Position numbers and translations under genes: made by a program. From JAIRTY01 sp050257395 (GTDB taxonomy: Bacteria > Actinomycetota > Actinomycetes > Streptosporangiales > Streptosporangiaceae), in contig JBLMWU010000178.1 of NCBI GenBank assembly GCA_050257395.1, positions 1-16,981 of the forward strand: 16,981 nt of DNA, read 5' to 3'. The first letter of the stretch is position 1. Every line of letters begins with the position of its first letter. This document shows positions 7,164 through 12,852 of the stretch, piece by piece. The notes beneath the pieces were generated by a model. That model was given only the letters and a program-made list of their open reading frames with translations. It was not told the origin of the DNA and did not search any database.

Positions 7164-8107
7164 CTGGCGCCCTGTACCACCAGCTCCGGGCCCTGGTACA
7201 TGCCGTGCTTCCAGTTCGGCTCCAGCCCGTAGCCGGTGCCCACCATCAGCGACACCGGCAGCAGCGGCGTCACGGTCACCTCGAACGGCTTGCCGCCGGG
7301 CGGGCTGAACGCCACGACCGCTGATTCCACGTCCCGGGTGCCGGGCGCGTAGCTGGGCCGGTATTCCGGCCGGCCCAGGTGCTCCGGTGGCCGCCCGGGG
7401 TCCTTCCACACCCGCACGGCGCCCTCCAGCAGCCGTTCACCCTCACCATTTTCCTGAACGATGACCAGGATGGAAAAGTCGCGGAACTGCATGGGCGAGT
7501 ACATCCAGTAGAACTGGGCCGGGTTCTTGGCCTGGATGCCGGGCGGCTCGGACTCGCCGACCGGGCGCACCCCCCAGGACCGGTCCCGCGATCCCCACCA
7601 TTGGTCCGGCGTGACCTCGATGCGCTCGCCGCCCGCGTTGATGTGCCCCTGCCAGGTGCCGGTCTGCGCGAGCCGCATGGAGTCGAAGATGGCCCGCTCC
7701 TGCCAGCGGATGAAGTGCCGCGGCTCGAGCTGCGCCGGGATGCCGCCTTCCCAGGTGAGGTCGAAGTCCAGGCCGAACTCGGTCGGCTCCAGGACGACCC
7801 GCAGTTTCTTCAGCCCTTCGATCACCTCCACCCGCAAGGGGCCCACGGTCGTGTCCATCCGGTCGATGCCGAGTTCCCGCGACGCGCGGACGACCTGGTG
7901 GGTGCCGGGCCGCCGCAGCAGCGCGAACCCGTCGGTGACCCCCAGGTTGGGATACTGGCCCAGGCCGATGAGCAGCATGGCGTCGCCGGAGCAGGGGTGG
8001 CAGTTGAAGTAGTACCGGTCGTAGAAGTTCCGGTCCGAGGTGACCGGATGCCGCATCACCTCCGCGGCCTGGTGGATCGGGTAGTCGTCGAGCGGGGAGA
8101 GCGTCAT
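6998..8107 (-). CDS. CrtC/AttH-like lipocalin-type protein (DUF7064/DUF7065-like)
   Basis: Soluble protein of 369 residues without signal peptide or membrane segment. The sequence is rich in Trp, Tyr and Phe, with many short beta-strand-like segments, for instance FYDRYYFNCHPC near the N-terminus, FDLTWEGGIPAQ around 140, DRSWGVRPVG around 175-185 and FYWMYSPMQFRDFSILVIVQ around 200-220. This resembles actinobacterial proteins related to the AttH/hydroxyneurosporene synthase (CrtC) double-lipocalin fold, which bind or modify hydrophobic molecules; 'DRSWGVR' is the most typical piece. The exact domain names are from memory. The ATG overlaps the stop of the phosphotransferase gene (ATGA, 8104-8107), so both are probably expressed from the KstR-type operator region at 9247. 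A role with steroid or terpenoid substrates is inference. Confidence 0.75.
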   Translation of the reverse strand: MTLSPLDDYPIHQAAEVMRHPVTSDRNFYDRYYFNCHPCSGDAMLLIGLGQYPNLGVTDGFALLRRPGTHQVVRASRELGIDRMDTTVGPLRVEVIEGLKKLRVVLEPTEFGLDFDLTWEGGIPAQLEPRHFIRWQERAIFDSMRLAQTGTWQGHINAGGERIEVTPDQWWGSRDRSWGVRPVGESEPPGIQAKNPAQFYWMYSPMQFRDFSILVIVQENGEGERLLEGAVRVWKDPGRPPEHLGRPEYRPSYAPGTRDVESAVVAFSPPGGKPFEVTVTPLLPVSLMVGTGYGLEPNWKHGMYQGPELVVQGASYDLARDEDRARMWGMVDSVARFECSADGEGGPAVGHGLFEYWSMGEHKPTGLTP

Positions 8108-9216
8108 GAAACATCCCGGAGGTCGGGGGCGTCCGGTTCACCGCCGGGCGGCGGCAGACCCAGGGTCTTGGCGAGCAGCTGGCTGGCGGTGTTGTTGTAC
8201 GGGAAGTCACTGTCCGCCGGCACCAGCCCGTAGTGGATGAACAGCTGGCCAATGCGCGCCATGACCGCGGTGAACTTCAGGGCGGAGAGCACCTCGTAGT
8301 AGTCCATGTGCCGCATCGGGCGGCCCGCGAGCTGCTCGTACCGGGCGATCGTCTCCTCCGGGGAGGGGAAACCGGGCAGCCGCGGCACCCCGCAGCCCTC
8401 CCCGTGGTGCCGGTCCAGGTAGAGGAACCAGGCCAGGTCTTCCTCGGGCTGGCCGAGGGTGGCCATCTCCCAGTCGAGCACGGCGGTGGGCTCGCCGTCG
8501 TGGTACAGGATGTTGCCGATCCGGGAATCCCCCCACAGCAGCACCGGCGGGTCCGGCTCGGGCGGCATGTTGTCCTCCAGCCAGCGCAGCGCCGCGTCGG
8601 CCACCGGCACCCCGCCCTCGTACGCCCAGGACAGGTAGTGCCGCCAGTACGCCAGCCGCTGCCGCAGGCCGGTGGGGCCGTACTGCTGCTGGTCCACGAA
8701 GCCCAGGCCGAGGCCGTCCACGTCCAGCCCGTGCACCTGGGCCAGCACCTCCAGCCCGGACCACCACATGCGCTCCCGGATCTCCGGGCTGACCTCGGTG
8801 ACCCAGCCGTCGGTGTGGTACGGCGGCATGTCGGTGGGGGCCTGCCCACCGACCCTGCTCATCACGTAGAACGGCGCGCCCAGCAGCCCCTGGTCGGGCT
8901 CGTACCAGTGGACGTCCGGGACCTTGACGCCGGCCCCGGCCAGGATCTGCAGCAGCTGGTACTGCTCCCCGAACCGCGGCTCGGGGAAGATCTGGTACCC
9001 GGTCGGCGCCACTTTCGCGACGTAGCTCCCGCGCCGCGCGGCGCCGTCCGCCTGCCATTCCGCGTCGAAGATCAGCGTCTCCGCGGAGAACCCGTTGGTC
9101 GACGGTGTCTGCGCACGGGCGACCCGCACGTCCGTGGCACCGGCCAGGCGGCCGCGCAGCCACCCTTCGAGCTGTGTCCTGGTGATTTCCGGGTCTCGCT
9201 GATCGGGCACCGGCAC
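8104..9216 (-). CDS. APH-like phosphotransferase family protein
   Basis: Kinase-like protein of 370 residues of the aminoglycoside-phosphotransferase/choline-kinase fold. It has the nucleotide-binding lysine in YVAKVAP (K68), hinge-like FYVMSRVGG (116-124), the catalytic loop LLWGDSRIGN (226-235, D230 and N235) and the metal-binding segment VLDWEMATLG (246-255, D248). The usual HGD is WGD and DxD is DWE; this is typical for the actinobacterial and ACAD10-type branch linked to lipid degradation rather than drug resistance. I prefer the GTG at 9216 because GGAGG lies eight bases upstream; GTG at 9234 adds six residues and would instead fit a short-leader transcript. First gene of a two-gene operon with the lipocalin-type protein, preceded by a KstR-like site. 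Confidence 0.87.
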   Translation of the reverse strand: MPVPDQRDPEITRTQLEGWLRGRLAGATDVRVARAQTPSTNGFSAETLIFDAEWQADGAARRGSYVAKVAPTGYQIFPEPRFGEQYQLLQILAGAGVKVPDVHWYEPDQGLLGAPFYVMSRVGGQAPTDMPPYHTDGWVTEVSPEIRERMWWSGLEVLAQVHGLDVDGLGLGFVDQQQYGPTGLRQRLAYWRHYLSWAYEGGVPVADAALRWLEDNMPPEPDPPVLLWGDSRIGNILYHDGEPTAVLDWEMATLGQPEEDLAWFLYLDRHHGEGCGVPRLPGFPSPEETIARYEQLAGRPMRHMDYYEVLSALKFTAVMARIGQLFIHYGLVPADSDFPYNNTASQLLAKTLGLPPPGGEPDAPDLRDVS

Positions 9217-9246
9217 TGGTCCCACCTCCGCCACGCTGCAAGGAAG

Positions 9247-9260
9247 TGAAACACGTTCTA
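9247..9260. promoter_or_regulatory. KstR-like operator, copy 1 (phosphotransferase operon)
   Basis: TGAAACACGTTCTA matches the KstR consensus TNNAACNNGTTNNA at all fixed positions. It lies 30 bases upstream of the chosen phosphotransferase start (12 bases from the alternative start at 9234). The same 14 bases occur at 10334-10347 in front of the LLM oxidoreductase gene. KstR is a TetR-family repressor of steroid catabolism released by a steroid CoA thioester; its use here is inferred. Confidence 0.65.
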
Positions 9261-9367
9261 ACGCTCAGGTGAAGTCCGCGTCAATGGGCAATAACGGCAT
9301 TTCCCCCGGGACGCCCGGACACCGGCCCAGCTGACCGGGGGGAAGCCGCCCGCCTGCAGTTCGCCGC

Positions 9368-9403
9368 GCACCGGCCAGCAGCCGGCCCGGCCCCGGCCGG
9401 TGC
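9368..9403. repeat. Inverted repeat upstream of the DUF3303-like gene
   Basis: Perfect 9-bp arms GCACCGGCC and GGCCGGTGC are separated by 18 very GC-rich bases, 57 bases before the ATG at 9461. It could be an operator or a chance product of high GC content. The rest of 9261-9460 shows no gene I can support and no clear promoter hexamers, although GGTAACGTACC at 9410-9419 could hold a -10-like TAACGT. Confidence 0.3.
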
Positions 9404-9460
9404 CGCGGGGTAACGTACCTCCGGCCACCACCCCCTGGCGGCGGGAGGAGCTGAGCGGCC

Positions 9461-9739
9461 ATGCTCTACCTGGTCATCGAGCGGTACAAGCACGGCCCCG
9501 GTCCGGTCTACGAGCGAGCCGCCAGGAACGGCCGGATGCTCCCCGCCGGGCTGGCCTACCTGGACAGCTGGATCGTGGACAACGGAAAGCTGGATACCTG
9601 CTTCCAGCTCATGGAAACCGGTGATCCCGGGCTCTTCGATGCGTGGCGGGCCCGATGGGACGACCTGGTCGACTTTGAGGTCCTGCCGGTCATCAGCTCC
9701 GCAGAGGCAGCGGCCCGCAGCCGGGCACGCGGCGGCTGA
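9461..9739 (+). CDS. Small DUF3303-like protein
   Basis: A 92-residue soluble protein with an ATG preceded by GGAGGAG about ten bases upstream. It has the signature of small dimeric alpha/beta-barrel-like proteins: an opening strand MLYLVIERY, the helix YERAARNGRML, then LAYLDSWIVDNGKLDTCFQLMETGD and WRARWDDLVDFEVLPV. The CFQLMET and W-x-DL-x-DFE-x-xPV pieces are typical of short actinobacterial proteins annotated as DUF3303. The biochemical role is unknown; similar folds are found in monooxygenases and stress proteins. It lies between the two KstR-like operators but reads rightward with its own ribosome binding site and 118 bases before the next gene, so joint regulation is uncertain. Confidence 0.72.
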   Translation: MLYLVIERYKHGPGPVYERAARNGRMLPAGLAYLDSWIVDNGKLDTCFQLMETGDPGLFDAWRARWDDLVDFEVLPVISSAEAAARSRARGG

Positions 9740-9857
9740 GACCGCGCCCGGGATCCCCAGGTGTCGGCGGGGCCCGCGCCGGGGATATTGGCGCTCGTAT
9801 GGTCCCCTCCCCCCGGGGTGTCCAGGCAATGTCCGCAAGCTGGGTCTGGAGGGTCAG

Positions 9858-10301
9858 ATGACCGCAAAGACCGCGTTTTCCGACGACGAGTGGAAGACCG
9901 TACTGGAGGGGCCGCCGAGCGCCGGCATGATCGTGGTCACCGCCGCCCGCGGCGGGATGATCCGGGAGTCCATCGCCATGTCGAAGGCCTACGCCGAGGC
10001 GCGCGCGCAGCACGGCGAGAGTGAGCTCCTCGACGAGATCGTGTCGGCGAAGCCTACGGTGGACCACACCAGGTTCCATTCGGTCGACGACCTCAAGAGC
10101 AGCGGGCTGGCGCACATCCGGGACGCGGTCGCCCTGCTCGAGCACAAGGCCACGGCCGAGGAGGTCGACGGCTACCGGGACTTCGTCCTCACCCTCGCGA
10201 GCAAGGTCGCGGCCGCCCACCGGGAGGACGGGCAGGACGTGAGCCCGGCCGAGGCCGGGGCCATCCGGGAGATCCGCACGGCGCTCGGCGCGGCCGCGTA
10301 G
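9858..10301 (+). CDS. Conserved-looking helical protein of unknown function
   Basis: A 147-residue soluble protein. The ATG at 9858 has GGAGGG six bases upstream; the frame is open further up, but that sequence overlaps the preceding gene's 3' part in another frame and lacks protein character. The protein is mostly helical and charged: FSDDEWKTVLEGPPSAGMIVV, a run with SIAMSKAYAEARAQHGESELLDEIV, then a C-terminal helix pair containing AVALLEHKATAEEVDGYRDF and AGAIREIRTAL. The pattern 'DEW...VLEGPxxAGM...V' plus 'A..A...HG.SELLDE' looks like a conserved actinobacterial family, but I cannot name it. There are no membrane segments. It ends 32 bases before the second KstR-like operator, which suggests that the oxidoreductase operon has its own promoter. 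Confidence 0.75.
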   Translation: MTAKTAFSDDEWKTVLEGPPSAGMIVVTAARGGMIRESIAMSKAYAEARAQHGESELLDEIVSAKPTVDHTRFHSVDDLKSSGLAHIRDAVALLEHKATAEEVDGYRDFVLTLASKVAAAHREDGQDVSPAEAGAIREIRTALGAAA

Positions 10302-10333
10302 GCAACACCCGCACGCAGGGCTGGCCTGCCAAC

Positions 10334-10347
10334 TGAAACACGTTCTA
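10334..10347. promoter_or_regulatory. KstR-like operator, copy 2 (LLM oxidoreductase operon)
   Basis: TGAAACACGTTCTA, identical to the site at 9247-9260 and matching TNNAACNNGTTNNA. A -10-like TACTCT at 10346-10351 overlaps its edge and lies seven bases before the ATG at 10359, and there is no properly spaced ribosome binding site. The transcript may therefore be leaderless, with the operator covering the core promoter. Repressor identity is inferred from the motif. Confidence 0.68.
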
Positions 10348-10358
10348 CTCTTGGGGCC

Positions 10359-11219
10359 ATGCGCCACGGCATCGTCCTGTTCGCCTCCGACCGGGGCATC
10401 ACCCCGGCCCAGCTGGCCAAGGCCGCGGAAGACCGCGGCTTCGCCACCCTCTACGTGCCCGAGCACACCCACATCCCGGTCAAGCGGGAAGCGCCGCACC
10501 CGCGGACGGGTGATGCGAGCCTGCCCGACGACCGCTACCAGCGGACGCTGGATCCGTGGGTGGCGCTGGCCACCGCCGCCGCGGTCACCTCGCGGATCAG
10601 GCTGTCCACGGCGGTGGCGCTGCCGGTGGAGTCCGACCCGATCACGCTCGCCAAGACCATCGCCACCCTCGACCACCTGTCCGGCGGCCGGGTGACCATC
10701 GGCGCCGGCTTCGGCTGGAACACCGACGAGCTGGCCGACCACGGGGTCCCGCCGGAGCGGCGGCGCACGGTGCTGCGCGAGTACGTGGAGGCGATGCGGG
10801 CGCTGTGGACCCAGGACGAGGCCTCCTACGACGGCGAGTTCGTCTCGTTCGGGCCGTGCTGGGCGTTCCCCAAACCCGCCCAGGCGCACGTGCCGCTGAT
10901 CATCGGCGCGGGCGGCGGGCCGAAGACCTTCGAATGGATCGCCCGCAACGCGGACGGCTGGCTCACCACCCCGAAGGACACCGGCATCCCGGCCAGGGCC
11001 GCCGCCCTGCGGCAGGCGTGGGCGGACGCGGGCCGGCCGGGCTCCCCCGACATCCGGGTGCTGGTGGCAGCGAAGCCGGGCTCGGACGACCTCGCCGCCT
11101 GGGCGGAGGCCGGCGCCAGCGAGCTGCTGTGGGGGGTGCCGGACGCCCCGGCCGGCGCGGTCGAGGCCTACCTGGACCGGCTCGCGGGCCGGCTCGGGCT
11201 CGGGAACGGTGAGCGCTGA
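10359..11219 (+). CDS. LLM class F420-dependent oxidoreductase (TIGR03619-like)
   Basis: Cytosolic flavin/F420-dependent oxidoreductase of the luciferase-like fold, 286 residues, close to the family norm of about 290. Features: N-terminal strand RHGIVLFASDRGI, LYVPEHTHIPV (32-42), the helix-strand unit IRLSTAVALPVESDPITLAKTIATLDHLSGGR (about 79-110), the typical GAGFGWNTDELADHG (112-126), RRTVLREYVEAMRALW (132-147) and the cofactor-binding VPLIIGAGGGP (172-182). Such enzymes use reduced or oxidised coenzyme F420 for hydride transfer; the substrate is not predictable. It starts with ATG 11 bases after the KstR-like site, without a good ribosome binding site. Its stop overlaps the following flavoprotein start by up to 11 bases, so the two form an operon and may act in one pathway. 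Confidence 0.92.
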   Translation: MRHGIVLFASDRGITPAQLAKAAEDRGFATLYVPEHTHIPVKREAPHPRTGDASLPDDRYQRTLDPWVALATAAAVTSRIRLSTAVALPVESDPITLAKTIATLDHLSGGRVTIGAGFGWNTDELADHGVPPERRRTVLREYVEAMRALWTQDEASYDGEFVSFGPCWAFPKPAQAHVPLIIGAGGGPKTFEWIARNADGWLTTPKDTGIPARAAALRQAWADAGRPGSPDIRVLVAAKPGSDDLAAWAEAGASELLWGVPDAPAGAVEAYLDRLAGRLGLGNGER

Positions 11220-12708
11220 GGTGACCGCGCCCGGAACGCAGCTCCCCGCCGTGCTGCCCGCGTCGGTGCTGGGCCACGGCACGGGCCACTACGACGTGGT
11301 GGTCATCGGCTTCGGCATCGCCGGCGGCTGCGCCGCCCTGGAGGCGGCCCGGGCCGGCGCCCGGGTGCTGATCCTGGAACGGGCCGCCGCGGCCGGCGGC
11401 ACCACCTGCATGGCGGGCGGGCACTTCTATCTGGGCGGCGGCACGGCGGTGCAGCACGCGACCGGGCACGAGGACTCCCCGGAGGAGATGTACAAGTACC
11501 TGGCCGCGGTGTCCAAGGACCCCGACCACGCCAAGATCCGCGCCTACTGCGACGGGTCGGTGGAGCACTTCACCTGGCTGGAGTCGCTGGGCTTCCAGTT
11601 CGAGCGGTCGTACTTCCCCGGCAAGGCGGTGATCCAGCCCGGGACCGAAGGGCTGATGTTCACCGGGAACGAGAAGGTCTGGCCGTTCCGCGAGCAGGCC
11701 AGGCCGGCCCCGCGCGGGCACAAGGTGCCGGTGCCCGGCGATACCCAGGGCGCCCGGCTGGTGATGGACCTGCTGCGCGACCGGGTCGCCGAGGCCGGCG
11801 TGGAGGTGCGCTACGAGACCGGCGCGACGAACCTGGTGACCGGCGGCGACGGCACGGTGCAGGGGGTGGCCTGGCGCTCGTTCGACGCCACCGGGGTGGT
11901 CCGGGCCGGGGCGACGGTGATCGCCGCCGGCGGGTTCGTGATGAACCCCGACATGGTCGCGCGGTACACCCCCGCGCTCGGCGGGAAGCTCTTCACCCTC
12001 GGCACCACCTACGACGACGGGCTCGGCATCCGGCTCGGGATGTCGGCGGGCGGCGGCGTGCAGCACATGGGCGAGCCGTTCATCACCGCGCCGTTCTACC
12101 CGCCCTCGGTGCTGCTGACCGGCATCATCGTCAACTCGGCCGGTGAGCGCTTCGTGGCCGAGGACTCCTACCACGCGCGGACGTCCCAGTTCGTGCTGGA
12201 GCAGGAAGGGTCCGCGGCGTACCTGATCGTGGACAGCGCGCACGTGGAGCAGCCGCAGATGCCGCTCGTGCCGCTGCTCGACGGGTACGAGACCGTGCCG
12301 GAGATGGAGGCGGGGCTCGGCATGCCCGCCGGGTCGCTGGCCCGGACGCTGGCCCGCTACAACCAGTGCGCCGCCGCTGGCGAGGACCCGGACTTCCGCA
12401 AGGCAGCCGAGTGGCTCGCGCCGCAGGACCAGGGCCCGTGGGCGGTCTTCGACCTGCGGCCCGGGCACGCGCTGTACGCCGGGTTCACCCTCGGCGGCCT
12501 GCGCACGACCGTGGACGCCCAGGTGCAGCGGGCCGACGGCTCGGTCGTCGGCGGCCTGTACGCGGCCGGGGCGTGCGCGTCCAACATCGCCCAGGACGGC
12601 AAGGGCTACGTGTCCGGCGCCCAGCTCGGCGAAGGCTCGTTCTTCGGCCGCCGGGCCGGCCGGCACGCGGCCCAGCTCCGGTCAGCGGGCCAGCCTTCCC
12701 GGATCTGA
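11209..12708 (+). CDS. FAD-dependent oxidoreductase, 3-ketosteroid dehydrogenase/fumarate reductase-like
   Basis: Flavoprotein of 499 residues. The dinucleotide-binding fold is clear: YDVVVIGFGIAGGCAALEAARAGARVLI with GxGxxG at 34-39 and the ribose-binding E57. A middle substrate-cap region follows (about 110-300), a second FAD strand with GATVIAAGGFVMNP near 237-250, and the C-terminal signature GLYAAGACASNI...GKGYVSGAQLGEGSFFGRRAG (449-486). This matches the FAD_binding_2 superfamily that includes 3-ketosteroid-delta1-dehydrogenase and fumarate reductase flavoprotein. I cannot confirm the catalytic tyrosines of true KstD, so the substrate is open. The GTG at 11209 overlaps the LLM gene; GTG at 11221 is the alternative. 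Co-transcription behind a KstR-like site favours oxidation of a steroid-like or other cyclic ketone. Confidence 0.9.
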   Translation: MSAEVTAPGTQLPAVLPASVLGHGTGHYDVVVIGFGIAGGCAALEAARAGARVLILERAAAAGGTTCMAGGHFYLGGGTAVQHATGHEDSPEEMYKYLAAVSKDPDHAKIRAYCDGSVEHFTWLESLGFQFERSYFPGKAVIQPGTEGLMFTGNEKVWPFREQARPAPRGHKVPVPGDTQGARLVMDLLRDRVAEAGVEVRYETGATNLVTGGDGTVQGVAWRSFDATGVVRAGATVIAAGGFVMNPDMVARYTPALGGKLFTLGTTYDDGLGIRLGMSAGGGVQHMGEPFITAPFYPPSVLLTGIIVNSAGERFVAEDSYHARTSQFVLEQEGSAAYLIVDSAHVEQPQMPLVPLLDGYETVPEMEAGLGMPAGSLARTLARYNQCAAAGEDPDFRKAAEWLAPQDQGPWAVFDLRPGHALYAGFTLGGLRTTVDAQVQRADGSVVGGLYAAGACASNIAQDGKGYVSGAQLGEGSFFGRRAGRHAAQLRSAGQPSRI

Positions 12709-12852
12709 CCAGCCCTATCCGCCCTCGCTCGCCTCCGGGCCGATGGGACCCGCCGTCTTCCCTCCTCGCTCCGGCTCCTTCGCCGACTCGCTCGTCAGTC
12801 CAGACGGCGGCGCGGCCCTTCGGCTCGCTCGGGGCCCGGCGGCGCGGGAGGG
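12709..12852. terminator. Convergent intergenic region with long-range inverted repeats
   Basis: The 144 bases between the convergent flavoprotein and membrane protein genes contain no gene. CCGCCGTCT (12750-12758) pairs perfectly with AGACGGCGG (12802-12810) around a 43-base C/T-rich loop. A second imperfect hairpin uses CGGCCC/GGGCCCG near 12814-12838. The variants of CTCGCTC and CTTCGGCTCGCTC repeat several times. A bidirectional terminator is the likeliest role. Confidence 0.35.

Noticed and set aside
9265..9462. Leftward 65-codon frame in the intergenic region
   Set aside because: No ribosome binding site and no protein-like pattern.
9693..12666. Long leftward open frames (529 and 567 codons) antisense to the LLM and FAD genes
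   Set aside because: The opposite strand encodes two clear enzymes with complete motifs; these are third-position GC artefacts.
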